Shown: positions 26,384 to 36,092, counted from the first letter of the stretch. The stretch is 64,000 nt of DNA from Frigidibacter albus (GCF_009908165.1 NZ_JAAAUC010000005.1:124001-188000), one strand, 5' to 3'. Program-made: numbers and translations. The notes: generated from the sequence alone by a model not told the origin.

Positions 26384-27184
26384 TCAGGCGCCCCAGATAT
26401 AGACCGCCGCGAACAGGAACAGCCAGACCACATCGACGAAGTGCCAGTACCAGGCCGCCGCCTCGAAGCCGACATGGCTTTCCTGCGTGAAGTGGCCCTT
26501 CATCGCCCGCACCATGCAGATGAACAGGAAGATGGTCCCGACGATGACGTGGAAGCCGTGGAAGCCGGTCGCCATGAAGAAGTTCGCGCCATAGATGTTG
26601 CCGGCGAAGCCAAAGGCCGCGTGGCTGTATTCATAGGCCTGGAAGAAGGTGAAGACCACGCCCAGAGCAATGGCCAACGCCAGCCCGGTGATCATGTCCT
26701 TGCGGTTGTTCTCATGGACGAAGGCATGGTGCGCCCAGGTCGCCGCCATGCCCGAGCACAGCAGGATCAGGGTGTTGATCAGCGGCAGGTGCCAGGGGTC
26801 GAACACCTCGATCCCCTCGGGCGGCCAGACGCCCATGGTCGCCGGGTAATTCTCGGCCATCGGATACATGGCGTGCTTGAAGAACGACCAGAACCAAGCC
26901 GCGAAGAACATCACTTCCGACATGATGAACAGGATGAAGCCATAGCGCAGGCCGATCCGCACCACCGGCGTATGATCGCCCGCATGGTTTTCAGCGACGG
27001 TGTCCGCCCACCAGCCATACATGGTGTAGAGCACCAGCACGAGGCCGATCACGAACATCCAGGGCGTCATGCCCTTCATGAACAGAACGCCCCCGAAGAG
27101 CATCACGAAGGCGCCGACCGCCGACAGGAACGGCCAGAGCGACGGCGGCAAGATGTGGTAGTCGTGGTTCTTGGCGTGCGCCAT
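26384..27184 (-). CDS. ctaE: Cytochrome c oxidase subunit III
   Basis: A 266-residue membrane protein with the seven helices usual for COX3 of aa3-type oxidase. Family marks are [16 protein letters not shown] at the start, [14 protein letters not shown] (with the conserved Glu), the [23 protein letters not shown] block and the C-terminal [14 protein letters not shown] and [15 protein letters not shown]. It lies last in the ctaC-ctaB-orf-ctaG-ctaE group on this strand. Subunit I (ctaD) is not in the window. Confidence 0.95.
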   Translation of the reverse strand: MAHAKNHDYHILPPSLWPFLSAVGAFVMLFGGVLFMKGMTPWMFVIGLVLVLYTMYGWWADTVAENHAGDHTPVVRIGLRYGFILFIMSEVMFFAAWFWSFFKHAMYPMAENYPATMGVWPPEGIEVFDPWHLPLINTLILLCSGMAATWAHHAFVHENNRKDMITGLALAIALGVVFTFFQAYEYSHAAFGFAGNIYGANFFMATGFHGFHVIVGTIFLFICMVRAMKGHFTQESHVGFEAAAWYWHFVDVVWLFLFAAVYIWGA

Positions 27185-27207
27185 GTCGATGTCCCCGTGG
27201 CCTTGGA

Positions 27208-27789
27208 TCAGTTGACTGTAGCCGAAGGCGCGGGCGCGGCAAGCGCCGCCTGCTCTTCGGGCAATTCGGTTTGGTAGAACGTATAGCTCAGCGTGATGTG
27301 CTTGACCTTGCTGGCATCGCGCGAGGTGACCATGTCCGGATCGACATAGAAGCTGACCGGCATCATCACCCGCTCGCCAGGCGCAAGAACCTGCTGCTCA
27401 AAGCAGAAGCACTGAATCTTGGTGAAGTAATAGCCCGCCGCATCCGGCGCGACATTGTAGCTCGCGGTGCCGGCGACGGGCTGGTCGGTCGGGTTGTAGG
27501 CTTCATAGAAGGCCAGCCCGGTCTCGCCGATGCGCAGGGTCACCTGACGCTCCACCGGCTTGAACTCCCACGGCATCCCAGGCTCGACATTCGAATCGAA
27601 GCGGATGGTGACGGTGCGGTCCAGAATCTCGTCCGACGAGGTTTCCGCCACGTTCGTTGTGCCGCCATAGCCAGTCACCCGGCAGAACCAGTCGTAGAAG
27701 GGCACCGCGGCGAAGGACAGCGACACCATCACCGCGGCGACGCCGGCCAGCTTCACCGCCACGCGGGCATTGGGATCCTTCGGCATCAT
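27208..27789 (-). CDS. ctaG: Cytochrome c oxidase assembly protein CtaG/Cox11
   Basis: A 193-residue copper chaperone that delivers copper to the CuB site of subunit I. One N-terminal membrane helix ([24 protein letters not shown]) is followed by a periplasmic domain. The family motif CFCFEQQ with its copper-binding cysteines is present ([15 protein letters not shown]), as is [16 protein letters not shown] near the start. The ATG overlaps the stop of the small upstream gene by 4 bp (ATGA). Confidence 0.93.
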   Translation of the reverse strand: MMPKDPNARVAVKLAGVAAVMVSLSFAAVPFYDWFCRVTGYGGTTNVAETSSDEILDRTVTIRFDSNVEPGMPWEFKPVERQVTLRIGETGLAFYEAYNPTDQPVAGTASYNVAPDAAGYYFTKIQCFCFEQQVLAPGERVMMPVSFYVDPDMVTSRDASKVKHITLSYTFYQTELPEEQAALAAPAPSATVN

Positions 27790-27977
27790 TGGGTCACCTC
27801 CGGCTGCACCAGCTCGGGCCGCGGCGCATGGTCGTAGGCCTGCATCGGGTTGCCCTGCGAAACCTTGACGATGGTCAGCCCGAAGACCAGCGCCACGAAG
27901 GCAGCCAGCACCAGCCCAAGGCCAAGGTTGCGCCCGAAGCGGCGGGTATGAAGCTCGTGATCGCGTCCGAATGCCAT
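27786..27977 (-). CDS. Small single-helix protein of the cytochrome oxidase operon
   Basis: A 63-residue protein with a charged N-terminus ([17 protein letters not shown]), one membrane helix ([20 protein letters not shown]) and a short Pro-rich tail. A small membrane protein at this place, between ctaB and ctaG, is conserved in Paracoccus and Rhodobacter cta operons. It probably assists oxidase assembly or copper delivery, though its role is not established. It starts 4 bp after the ctaB stop and overlaps ctaG by 4 bp, so coupled translation is likely. Confidence 0.75.
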   Translation of the reverse strand: MAFGRDHELHTRRFGRNLGLGLVLAAFVALVFGLTIVKVSQGNPMQAYDHAPRPELVQPEVTQ

Positions 27978-27981
27978 GATG

Positions 27982-28914
27982 TTACCAGCCTCCCAGCCCG
28001 TAGGGGCGCAGCGCGGCTTCCGCCAGAAGGGCCCCGAAATGCAGGAACAGATAGGCCAGCGAGAAGCGGAAGAAAGCCTTCTCTGCCGCATAGCCATCGG
28101 CAACCGCCGTCTCTTCACTGCGCGCGCGGATGCGCCAGGCACCGCGGATGAAGCCTGCATTCAGCACCACGGCCACCGCCAGATAGATCGGCCCACCAAT
28201 GGACGTGAAGCCAAGGCCCAAGCCAACCGGCGCCAGCGCCAGCGTATAGGCAAGGATATGGTTGCGCGTCACCTTGCGGCCATGGGTCACGGTCAGCATT
28301 GGCACGCCGGCATTCGCGTAGTCTTCCTTCATGAACAGCGCCAGCGCCCAGAAGTGCGGCGGCGTCCACATGAAGATCAGCGCGAACATCAGCACCGATT
28401 CCGCAGAAATCCCGCCCGTGGCGACAGCCCAGCCGATCATCGGCGGGAAGGCCCCGGCCGCGCCGCCGATCACGATGTTCTGCGGGGTCGAGCGCTTCAG
28501 CCACATCGTATAGACGACGGCATAGAAGAAGATGGTGAAGGCCAGGAACCCTGCCGCGAACCAGTTCGCCGCCAGCCCCAGCATCAGCACCGAAATCCCC
28601 GACAGCACCAGGCCAAGGCCAAGCGCGTCCCCGGCAGCGATCTTGCCGGCGGGGACGGGGCGGCCACGGGTGCGGTTCATCACCCGGTCGATATCGGCAT
28701 CATACCACATGTTCAGCGCGCCCGAGGCGCCGCCCCCCAGGGCGATGAACAGGATCGAGGCAAAGGCCACCAGCGGATGCACCTGCGCCGGCGCCACCAG
28801 CAGCCCGACCAGCGCCGTGAACACGACAAGCGACATCACGCGCGGCTTCAGCAGCGCGACATAGTCGCCGAACTCGGCTTCGGGGCTCTGGTCGAGGGCG
28901 GTCAGGTCGGTCAT
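27982..28914 (-). CDS. ctaB: Protoheme IX farnesyltransferase (heme O synthase)
   Basis: A 310-residue polytopic enzyme that adds a farnesyl group to heme b to make heme O, the precursor of heme A. The two Asp-rich prenyl-diphosphate motifs are seen: [19 protein letters not shown] in the N-terminal half and a weaker [14 protein letters not shown] segment in the second. [17 protein letters not shown] is the usual start region and [16 protein letters not shown] is conserved. About nine helices are expected. It lies 61 bp downstream of ctaC in the oxidase operon. Confidence 0.94.
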   Translation of the reverse strand: MTDLTALDQSPEAEFGDYVALLKPRVMSLVVFTALVGLLVAPAQVHPLVAFASILFIALGGGASGALNMWYDADIDRVMNRTRGRPVPAGKIAAGDALGLGLVLSGISVLMLGLAANWFAAGFLAFTIFFYAVVYTMWLKRSTPQNIVIGGAAGAFPPMIGWAVATGGISAESVLMFALIFMWTPPHFWALALFMKEDYANAGVPMLTVTHGRKVTRNHILAYTLALAPVGLGLGFTSIGGPIYLAVAVVLNAGFIRGAWRIRARSEETAVADGYAAEKAFFRFSLAYLFLHFGALLAEAALRPYGLGGW

Positions 28915-28975
28915 GCGGTTCCTCCGGGTGGGGCGGGCGCCGCGGCGCCCTGCCCTGCCTTGTGCGCGGGGCGGA

Positions 28976-29842
28976 TCAGTCGGCCGAAGCTACCGTCAGC
29001 GGCGCCGGGGTGCCGGCAAACAGCTCGCGGGTGCGGGTCAGCCATGCGGCATATTCCGCCTCGCTGACCACCTTCACCGTGATCGGCATGTAGGCATGGT
29101 CCTTGCCGCACAGCTCCGAGCACTGGCCGAAATAGACGCCCTCACGCTCGGCACTGAACCACAGTTCGGCCACGCGGCCCGGCACGCCGTCCTGCTTCAC
29201 CGCGAAGGCCGGGATGGTCCAGGAGTGGATCACGTCGGCCGCGGTCACCTGCACCACGATGGTCTTGTTCACCGGCACGACCATCGCATTGTCGACCGCC
29301 AGCAGATACTCGTCCTCGGCATAGCCATACTCGGCCAGCTCTTCGCGCTGCAGCATCAGGCTGTCGAAGGCCAGTTCCTCATCGGGATACTCATAGCCCC
29401 AGTACCACTGGAAGCCCGTGGCCTTGATGGTGATGTCGGCGGTCGGGATCTCCTGCTGCTTGAACAGGATCGGCAGCGAGAACGACCCGATCACCACCAG
29501 GATCAGCACCGGCACCAGCGTCCAGCCGATCTCCAGAGGGGTGTTGTGAGTGAATTTCGCCGGGACCGGGTTCACGCGCTGGTTGAACCGGAAGATCGCG
29601 ATCAGCAGCAGCGCCACCACGAAGATCGTGATCGCGGCGGTGATATACAGCAGCATCCCGTCCAGCCATTGCTGGTCGCGCGCCAGTTCGGTCGCGGCAG
29701 GCTGGAAGCCCATCGCGCCCTCATGGGCCTTGCCCACGGTTTCAAGCCCGGTGATCCCGTCCTGCGCCATCGCCATGCCGGCGACGAAAACCGAGGAAAG
29801 GACGGCCCCAGGGCCCATCAGCTTCGTTGCAAAACGCATCAT
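28976..29842 (-). CDS. ctaC: Cytochrome c oxidase subunit II
   Basis: A 288-residue subunit II of aa3 oxidase, receiving electrons from cytochrome c at its CuA centre. It has a signal peptide (ending GMAMAQ|D), two membrane helices ([21 protein letters not shown] and [19 protein letters not shown]), the aromatic [12 protein letters not shown] patch and the CuA ligand block [13 protein letters not shown] near residue 240. The double ATG at 29840-29842 follows GGGAACGGGAAC. It is the first gene of the cta operon, divergent from tldD. The 169-bp gap holds an FNR-type box and an AT-rich stretch (29919-29938) that is a good place for its promoter. Confidence 0.95.
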   Translation of the reverse strand: MMRFATKLMGPGAVLSSVFVAGMAMAQDGITGLETVGKAHEGAMGFQPAATELARDQQWLDGMLLYITAAITIFVVALLLIAIFRFNQRVNPVPAKFTHNTPLEIGWTLVPVLILVVIGSFSLPILFKQQEIPTADITIKATGFQWYWGYEYPDEELAFDSLMLQREELAEYGYAEDEYLLAVDNAMVVPVNKTIVVQVTAADVIHSWTIPAFAVKQDGVPGRVAELWFSAEREGVYFGQCSELCGKDHAYMPITVKVVSEAEYAAWLTRTRELFAGTPAPLTVASAD

Positions 29843-29980
29843 GTGTTCCCGTTCCCAAAGGCGGCTCTCCCTGCCGCCCACGCGCGCCCTGCCCATTTCG
29901 CAAGGCGCGTTGTAAGAGGGAATTCTAAAATCATATTGTCCCCAAGGCGACAAGCGAAACCGTGCGACACGGCGACGCTT

Positions 29981-29994
29981 TTGATCCAGATCAT
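29981..29994. promoter_or_regulatory. FNR/FnrL-type box between ctaC and tldD
   Basis: TTGATCCAGATCAT matches the FNR/FnrL consensus TTGAT-N4-ATCAA at nine of ten fixed positions. It lies 17 bp upstream of the tldD start and 139 bp upstream of ctaC. FNR-family proteins control oxygen-responsive genes, including terminal oxidases, in related Rhodobacterales. Binding and its direction of effect here are inferred. Confidence 0.55.
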
Positions 29995-30011
29995 GGACGA
30001 GGAAAGACATC

Positions 30012-31433
30012 ATGCAGGCGCAGCAATTCTCCCCCTTCGACACCCATCTGGACAAGGCGCAGGCGCTGGCGATCCTGCGTGCAGCCACCGCCGGGGCCGA
30101 GGATGGCGAGCTGTTCCTGGAACGCAGCCGGTCGGAATCGCTGGTCTTCGACGACGGCCGGGTGCGCAATGCCAGCTATGATGCCAGCGAAGGCTTCGGC
30201 CTGCGCGCCGTGCTCGGCGAGGTCGCGGGCTACGCCCATTCCACCGAGATTTCCGAACCGGCGCTGCGCCGTGCGGCCGAAACTGCCCGTCTGGCGGTGG
30301 GCAATGGCGGCGGCACCCTCGCCCCGCCGCCCGCCGGCACCAACCGCCGGCTCTACAGCGATGCCGACCCGATGGCCGATGCGGTCTTCTCGGCCAAGCT
30401 CGACACGCTGCGCGAGATTGACGCCTTCGCCCGCGCGCTCGACCCGCGGGTGATGCAGGTTACCGCCTCGGTTTCTGCATCGCATCAGGAGGTGACGATC
30501 CTGCGCCCCGAGGGCGGGATGGTCACCGATATCCGGCCGATGGCGCGTCTGAATGTCGCAGTCATCGTCGAGCAGTCCGGCCGCCGCGAATCCGGCAGCG
30601 CCGGGGGTGGCGGCAGATTCGGGCTTGGCGGCCTCCTGCAGCGCGGCCATTGGGAATCGGTGGCGCGGGAAGCGCTGCGCGTCGCGCTGGTCAATCTCGA
30701 TGCCGAACCCGCCCCCGCCGGCATGATGGACGTGGCGCTTGGCCCGGGCTGGCCCGGCATCTTGCTGCACGAAGCCGTCGGCCACGGGCTCGAGGGCGAT
30801 TTCAACCGCAAGAAATCCTCGGCCTTCGCCGGCCTCATGGGCCAGCGCATCGCCGCCCCGGGGGTGACGGTGCTCGATGACGGCACCCTGCCGGACCGCC
30901 GCGGCTCGATCAGCGTCGATGATGAAGGCACGCCTTCGGCCCGCAACGTGCTGATCGAAGATGGCATCCTCGTCGGCTTCATGCAGGACCGGCAGAATGC
31001 GCGGCTGATGGGCGTCGCGCCCACCGGCAACGGCCGCCGCGAGAGCCACGCCCATGCACCGATGCCGCGGATGACCAACACCTACATGCTGGGCGGCGAG
31101 GCCCGCCCCGAGGATGTGGTGGCCGAGGTCAGGGACGGCATCTGGGCCGTGGGCTTTGGCGGCGGGCAGGTCGACATCACCAGCGGCAAGTTCGTGTTCT
31201 CCTGCACCGAGGCCTACCGGGTGAAGAACGGCGTCGTCGGCAACCCGGTGAAGGGCGCCACGCTGATCGGCGATGGCGCGACCGCGCTGCGCCAGATCCG
31301 CGCCATCGGCAATGACATGGCGCTCGACCCCGGCATGGGCAATTGCGGCAAGGCCGGGCAATGGGTGCCGGTCGGGGTCGGCCAGCCGACGCTGCTGATC
31401 GGCGGGCTGACGGTGGGGGGATCTGCGGCGTAG
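30012..31433 (+). CDS. tldD: Metalloprotease TldD
   Basis: A 473-residue TldD. With TldE/PmbA it forms a zinc protease that trims unfolded or modified peptides (microcin B17 and CcdA in E. coli). The zinc motif [11 protein letters not shown] is present around residue 255. The N-terminal [23 protein letters not shown] and the C-terminal [22 protein letters not shown] and KGATLIGDG blocks are typical. Length is normal. The partner TldE is not in this window. GAGGAAAGACATC precedes the ATG. An FNR-type box lies immediately upstream. Confidence 0.93.
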   Translation: MQAQQFSPFDTHLDKAQALAILRAATAGAEDGELFLERSRSESLVFDDGRVRNASYDASEGFGLRAVLGEVAGYAHSTEISEPALRRAAETARLAVGNGGGTLAPPPAGTNRRLYSDADPMADAVFSAKLDTLREIDAFARALDPRVMQVTASVSASHQEVTILRPEGGMVTDIRPMARLNVAVIVEQSGRRESGSAGGGGRFGLGGLLQRGHWESVAREALRVALVNLDAEPAPAGMMDVALGPGWPGILLHEAVGHGLEGDFNRKKSSAFAGLMGQRIAAPGVTVLDDGTLPDRRGSISVDDEGTPSARNVLIEDGILVGFMQDRQNARLMGVAPTGNGRRESHAHAPMPRMTNTYMLGGEARPEDVVAEVRDGIWAVGFGGGQVDITSGKFVFSCTEAYRVKNGVVGNPVKGATLIGDGATALRQIRAIGNDMALDPGMGNCGKAGQWVPVGVGQPTLLIGGLTVGGSAA

Positions 31434-31468
31434 CGGGGCCCAAGCTGGACTTCCTCAAGTCTTCCTTC

Positions 31469-31635
31469 CTTGCCCGGAATCAAGGCGCCTTTGCGCCGCC
31501 GGGCAGCGCCCGTCCGCCCCCTCGGGCGGGCGCTTTGCAACGCCGGCGCCTAGAAATTCGGTGGGGAGATGCCGCACCATAAAGTGCCTAGAACCACCGT
31601 TGCTCGCCCACCCGGCGGACAGGCGCAGCCCTCTG
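31469..31635 (-). repeat. Dispersed ~166-bp repeat, copy 2 (inverted relative to copy 1)
   Basis: The reverse complement of this segment aligns with 18990-19155 along its whole length with only small gaps, about 80% identical by eye. The shared core has two TTCTAGGC(A/G)C motifs around CTTTATGGTGC, and a right-hand hairpin (31505-31534, AGCGCCCG...CGGGCGCT). It begins 35 bp after tldD. Within the 335-bp gap 31434-31768 it takes up half; the rest (31636-31768) is the AT-richer dprA upstream region with a CtrA-like half site. Confidence 0.75.
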
Positions 31636-31720
31636 CCTGTGCGCGCTGAAGACACTCCCGAACCAGCGTTCAATCCGAAATCTCCGCCCTCAAAACGAAT
31701 CATTCATCGTAAACGGCTTG

Positions 31721-31728
31721 TTAACCTT
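31721..31728 (+). promoter_or_regulatory. CtrA-like half site upstream of dprA
   Basis: TTAACCTT, 40 bp upstream of the dprA start, differs at one base from the TTAACCAT half site described for CtrA in Rhodobacterales. CtrA controls competence genes including dprA in Rhodobacter capsulatus, so the place is plausible. An eight-base motif can arise by chance. Confidence 0.3.
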
Positions 31729-31768
31729 ACGTCCGCTATACCGGGCTTGCGAATGAGGCGGGGCGGCG

Positions 31769-32983
31769 ATGGACAACGGTTTGTTTTCTCTTCCCACCCC
31801 CTTCACCCCACCCACCACGGAAGAAGATGAACTCGTCTGGCTCCGTCTCATTCGTTCCCGCAAGGTCGGCCCCGTCACCTTCTGGCGGCTGCTGTCCGAA
31901 TACGGCTCGGCCACCGCCGCCCTCGACGCCCTCCCCGAGGTTGCCCGCGCCGCAGGTGTCACCGGCTACACCGCCTGCCCCGAAGGCGTGGCCCGCGCCG
32001 AGCTCGCCGCCGCCCGCAAGGCCGGCGCCAGCCTGATCTGCAAGGGTCAGCCCGCCTATCCCGCCCGCCTTGCCGAACTCGCCGATGCCCCGCCGCTGAT
32101 CTGGGCGCTTGGCAACCTCTCCCTCGCCGCCCGCCCGATGGTCGCGCTGGTCGGCGCCCGCAACGCCTCCTCGCTTGGCCTGCGCATGGCCCGCCGCCTG
32201 TCCGAAGGCCTCACCCGCGCCGGCTTCACCGTCGTCTCCGGCCTCGCCCGCGGCATCGACGCTGCCGCGCATGAGGCGGCCTTGGAGGGCGGCACCATCG
32301 CCGTGCAGGCCGGCGGCGTCGATGTGATCTACCCGACCGAGAACACCAAACTCGCGACCGAGATTGCCAGGCGCGGCCTGCGCCTGTCGGAACAGCCGAT
32401 GGGCCTCGACCCACAGGCAAGGCACTTTCCGCAGCGCAACCGCATCGTCTCGGGCCTGTGCGAAGCGGTGATCGTGGTCGAGGCGGCGATGCGCTCCGGC
32501 AGCCTGATCACAGCGCGCGAGGCGCTCGATCAGGGCCGCGAGGTGCTCGCGGTGCCCGGCCACCCCGTCGATGCCCGCGCCGGCGGCTGCAACGCTCTCA
32601 TCCGCGACGGCGCTGTCCTGATCCGCAGCGTCGAGGACGTGATCGAGGCGCTGGCCGCCCGCGGGGTGCCGCTGGCGGCCGCCGCGCCCCCCGCCCTGCA
32701 CGAACCGGCCCCGCGTCCCGTGGACCCGCCAGCCCCGCCGCGCCCGGCCCGGCCCAAGGCCCCTCCCCAAGGCCATATCCCCGGCCAGACCCGCAGCCTC
32801 GCCGAAACCGCCGCGCTCCACAGCCAGATCCTCGACCGCCTCGGCCCCAGCCCGCTGGCCGAGGATCAGCTGATCCGTGACCTCGCGATCCCCGCCGCCG
32901 CCGTCGCCCCCGAACTGCTGACGCTGGAGCTGGAGGGCCGCATCGCCCGCGCCCCCGGCGGGTTGCTGGCGCGGCTGAACTGA
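31769..32983 (+). CDS. dprA: DNA-processing protein DprA
   Basis: A 404-residue DprA/Smf that loads RecA onto incoming single-stranded DNA during transformation or gene-transfer-agent uptake. The Rossmann-like core has ALVGARNASSLGLRMARRL, VVSGLARGIDAAAHEAAL, GTIAVQAGGVDVIYPTEN, the NRIVSGLCEAVIVVEAAMRSGSLITA block and PGHPVDARAGGCNALIRDGA. A Pro/Ala-rich linker then leads to a C-terminal winged helix (~340-404). The N-terminal SAM-like part begins LVWLRLIRSRKVGPVTFWRLL. Length is normal. The only other competence-related signal seen nearby is the CtrA-like half site. Confidence 0.93.
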   Translation: MDNGLFSLPTPFTPPTTEEDELVWLRLIRSRKVGPVTFWRLLSEYGSATAALDALPEVARAAGVTGYTACPEGVARAELAAARKAGASLICKGQPAYPARLAELADAPPLIWALGNLSLAARPMVALVGARNASSLGLRMARRLSEGLTRAGFTVVSGLARGIDAAAHEAALEGGTIAVQAGGVDVIYPTENTKLATEIARRGLRLSEQPMGLDPQARHFPQRNRIVSGLCEAVIVVEAAMRSGSLITAREALDQGREVLAVPGHPVDARAGGCNALIRDGAVLIRSVEDVIEALAARGVPLAAAAPPALHEPAPRPVDPPAPPRPARPKAPPQGHIPGQTRSLAETAALHSQILDRLGPSPLAEDQLIRDLAIPAAAVAPELLTLELEGRIARAPGGLLARLN

Positions 32984-33007
32984 CCGGCCCCGCCGGCTGA
33001 CCGTATG

Positions 33008-33137
33008 GCAAATCGTATGTATGGGTTCCGCATGGTTTCCCCATGCGCCGCGGAGGCCTGCAATCAGACTCAGCCCCACCCCGCGCCCGGATCATGCGGC
33101 AAATCATATGCATGGCATCTGTATGGGGTCTGTATGC
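33008..33137. repeat. Imperfect 39-bp direct repeat upstream of topA
   Basis: 33008-33046 and 33099-33137 align without gaps: GCAAATCGTATGTATGG against GCAAATCATATGCATGG at their left ends, then further TATGG and ATGC matches. The 273-bp gap between dprA and topA holds nothing else recognisable. Its base composition is lower in GC than the surroundings, so it may be the topA control region. Confidence 0.5.
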
Positions 33138-33256
33138 CCTCCACACACTGCGCGGCAGGCGACATTGACATTCCCTATCCCCAGCCCCCATGTTCCGCGG
33201 CCAAAGCGCAAGGCCCGCCCGGTGACGGTCCGCAACGCGCAGGTGAAGAGGATCTC

Positions 33257-35995
33257 ATGGCCGTTGTCGTAGTCGAATCCCCCGCTAAGGCCAAGACGAT
33301 CAACAAATATCTTGGCCCGGGCTATACGGTGCTGGCCTCCTTCGGCCATGTCCGCGACCTGCCCCCCAAGGACGGATCGGTCGATACCGACAACGGCTTC
33401 GAGATGCTGTGGGAGGTTGCTGCCGACAGCAAAAAGCACATCCGCGCGATCACCGAAGCCCTGAAAACCGACGACATCCTGATCCTCGCCACCGACCCTG
33501 ACCGTGAAGGCGAGGCGATTTCCTGGCACCTGCAAGAGGCGCTCGCCTCCAGCATCAAGAAGGGAAAAACCGTTCGCCGCGTTACGTTTAACGCCATCAC
33601 CAAAGCCGCGGTGACCGAGGCGATGGCCAATCCGCGCGACGTCGACATGGAACTGGTGCAGGCCTATCTCGCCCGCCGCGCGCTTGATTACCTCGTCGGC
33701 TTCAACCTCTCGCCCGTGCTCTGGCGCAAGCTGCCCGGCGCCAAATCCGCCGGCCGCGTGCAGTCCGTTTGCCTCCGCCTGATCGTCGAGCGCGAGATGG
33801 AGATCGAGGCCTTCCGCGCCCGCGAATACTGGACCGTCACCGCCACGCTGCAGACCCCGCGGGGCCAGGAGTTCGAGGCGAAGCTGACCGTCCTCGGCGG
33901 CAAGAAGCTCGACAAGTTCGACATTCCCACCACCGAAGCCGCCGAACTCGCAGTGCAGGCCGTCACCTCGCGCGACCTGACGGTGAAGGCGGTCGAGTCC
34001 AAACCCGCCACCCGCAACCCCTACCCGCCCTTCATGACCTCGACCCTGCAGCAGGAAGCCAGCCGCAAGTTCGGCATGGGCGCCAAGGCCTGCATGTCGG
34101 CGGCGCAGCGGCTCTACGAGGCCGGCTACATCACCTATATGCGCACCGACGGCATCGACATGTCCCCCGAGGCGGTCATGGCCGCGCGGGCCGAGATCAG
34201 GGATCGCTTCGGCCCCTCTTACGTCCCGGACAGCCCGCGCATGTACAAGAACAAGGCCAAGAACGCGCAGGAAGCGCATGAGTGCATCCGCCCGACCGAG
34301 ATGAGCCTCTCGCCCGACAAGCTGAAGGCGACCGAGACCGACCAGAAGCGGATCTATGACCTGATCTGGAAGCGCACGCTTGCCAGCCAGATGGCCGCCG
34401 CCCGGATGGAACGCACGACCGTGGACCTTGCCAGCCGCGACGCGCAGGTCGAGCTGCGCGCCAATGGCCAGGTGATGATGTTCGACGGCTTCCTCAAGAT
34501 CTATGACGAGGGCCGCGACGAGGATGACGGCGAAGACAGCGCCCGCCTGCCGCAGATCATGCAGGGCGAAGCGGTGGACAAGCGCGCCATCACGCCGGAC
34601 CAGCACTTCACCCAGCCGCTGCCGCGCTATACCGAGGCGACGCTGGTCAAGCGCATGGAAGAGCTCGGGATCGGCCGGCCTTCCACCTATGCCAGCATCG
34701 TGACCACGATCCAGGACCGCGAATATGTCCGCAAGGACAAGAACCGCCTGATTCCAGAAGATAAAGGCCGGCTCGTCACCGCCTTCCTGACCAACTTCTT
34801 CCGCAAGTATGTGGAGTATGACTTCACCGCCGATCTGGAAGGCGAGCTCGACGACATCACCAATGGCAGCCGCGACTACAAGGATGTGCTGGCCCGGTTC
34901 TGGCGCGATTTCTCCGCCGCCATCGCTGAAACCGCCGACCTGCGCATCACCGAAGTGCTGGAGCGGATCGACGATTTCCTGGCCCCGCACCTCTACCCGG
35001 CGCGCGAGGATGGCACCGACCCGCGGGTCTGCCCGACCTGCGGCAAGGGCCGGCTGAACCTGAAGACGGCGCGGTCCGGCGGGGCCTTCATCGGCTGCTC
35101 CAACTACCCCGAGTGCCGCTATACCCGCCCCATCTCGCAGCCGGGCGGCGAGGATGGCATGAACCTCAGCGGCGACGGCAAGCTTCTGGGCCATGACGAG
35201 GCCGGCCTGCCGATCAGCCTGCGCGCCGGTCGCTTCGGGCCTTACGTGCAGCGCGGCGAGGCGACGGCCGAGGCGCCGAAGCCGCCACGGTCGAGCCTGC
35301 CCAAGGGCTGGTCGCCCGAGAGCATCGACCTGCCCCGCGCCATCCTGCTGCTGGACCTGCCGCGGCTGATCGGCACCCATCCCGAGGATGGCGCCCCGGT
35401 CGAGGCCGGGATCGGCCGCTTTGGCCCCTATGTGAAGCACAACTCCACCTATGCGAACCTGCCCGAGGCCGATGAGGTGTTCATCATCGGCATGAACCGG
35501 GCGGTCGAGGTTCTGGCGCAGAAATTCTCGCGCGGGGCCGGGCGCGGGGCTGCGGCGGCGCCGCTGCGCGAGCTTGGCGAGCATCCCTCTGGCGGCCCGT
35601 TGCAGGTGATGCCGGGCCGCTATGGGCCCTACATCAAATGGGGCAAGGTCAACGCCACCCTGCCCAAGGAGATGGAGCCGGAGACCATCAGCTTCGATGA
35701 GGCGCTGGAACTGGTGGCCGCCAAGGCGTCGAAGGGCGGCAAGGGCAAGACCACAAAGGCCAAGGCCCCGGCGAAGAAGCCGGCGGCCAAGAAGGCACCG
35801 GCGAAGGCAAAGGCCGCAGCGGCGGACGGCGAGGACGCGGCCACCAAGGCCCCCGCCAAGCCGAAGGCTGCTGCCAAGCCGAAGGCTGCCGCCAAGCCCA
35901 AAGCGGCCGCAAAGCCAAAAGCCGCCGCCAAACCCAAGGCCGCTGCGAAGCCCAAGGCACCCGCCAAGCCCAAGCCCGTCGCCACCGAGGACTGA
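33257..35995 (+). CDS. topA: DNA topoisomerase I
   Basis: A 912-residue type IA topoisomerase that relaxes negative supercoils. The Toprim domain starts at once (VVVVESPAKAKTINKYLG) and carries ATDPDREGEAISWHL. The catalytic tyrosine is Tyr294 in YITYMRTDGIDMS. One C4 zinc finger follows (CPTCGKGRL...CSNYPECRYTR, ~residues 593-620), then three C-terminal DNA-binding repeats marked GRFGPYVQ, GRFGPYVK and GRYGPYIK. The last ~80 residues are a Lys/Ala/Pro tail with repeated PKAAAK units, common in alphaproteobacterial TopA and suited to DNA binding. AAGAGGATCTC precedes the ATG. Confidence 0.95.
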   Translation: MAVVVVESPAKAKTINKYLGPGYTVLASFGHVRDLPPKDGSVDTDNGFEMLWEVAADSKKHIRAITEALKTDDILILATDPDREGEAISWHLQEALASSIKKGKTVRRVTFNAITKAAVTEAMANPRDVDMELVQAYLARRALDYLVGFNLSPVLWRKLPGAKSAGRVQSVCLRLIVEREMEIEAFRAREYWTVTATLQTPRGQEFEAKLTVLGGKKLDKFDIPTTEAAELAVQAVTSRDLTVKAVESKPATRNPYPPFMTSTLQQEASRKFGMGAKACMSAAQRLYEAGYITYMRTDGIDMSPEAVMAARAEIRDRFGPSYVPDSPRMYKNKAKNAQEAHECIRPTEMSLSPDKLKATETDQKRIYDLIWKRTLASQMAAARMERTTVDLASRDAQVELRANGQVMMFDGFLKIYDEGRDEDDGEDSARLPQIMQGEAVDKRAITPDQHFTQPLPRYTEATLVKRMEELGIGRPSTYASIVTTIQDREYVRKDKNRLIPEDKGRLVTAFLTNFFRKYVEYDFTADLEGELDDITNGSRDYKDVLARFWRDFSAAIAETADLRITEVLERIDDFLAPHLYPAREDGTDPRVCPTCGKGRLNLKTARSGGAFIGCSNYPECRYTRPISQPGGEDGMNLSGDGKLLGHDEAGLPISLRAGRFGPYVQRGEATAEAPKPPRSSLPKGWSPESIDLPRAILLLDLPRLIGTHPEDGAPVEAGIGRFGPYVKHNSTYANLPEADEVFIIGMNRAVEVLAQKFSRGAGRGAAAAPLRELGEHPSGGPLQVMPGRYGPYIKWGKVNATLPKEMEPETISFDEALELVAAKASKGGKGKTTKAKAPAKKPAAKKAPAKAKAAAADGEDAATKAPAKPKAAAKPKAAAKPKAAAKPKAAAKPKAAAKPKAPAKPKPVATED

Positions 35996-36092
35996 TCCCC
36001 CGCCGCTGCCAGCGCCACGCTGCGCAGCGGCGATTGACTTGGCCCGGACCTCTTGCCACAACTCCGGCAGTGTAGTGCGGGGAGGATCACGG

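Noticed and set aside
24365-27277. Plus-strand open frame of 970 codons over thrC, surf1 and ctaE
   Set aside because: It crosses several clear minus-strand genes and their gaps, is rich in His, Arg and Gln as antisense frames are in high-GC DNA, and has no domain.
28935-28950. Perfect 16-bp palindrome GGGCGCCGCGGCGCCC between ctaC and ctaB
   Set aside because: All-GC palindromes are frequent in this composition, there is no T run, and no factor with this site is known, so I did not list it as a regulator or terminator.
33104-36061. Minus-strand open frame of 985 codons opposite topA
   Set aside because: Shadow of topA; Gly/Leu/Arg-rich with no motifs. Its C-terminal-tail part simply mirrors the PKAAAK repeats of TopA.
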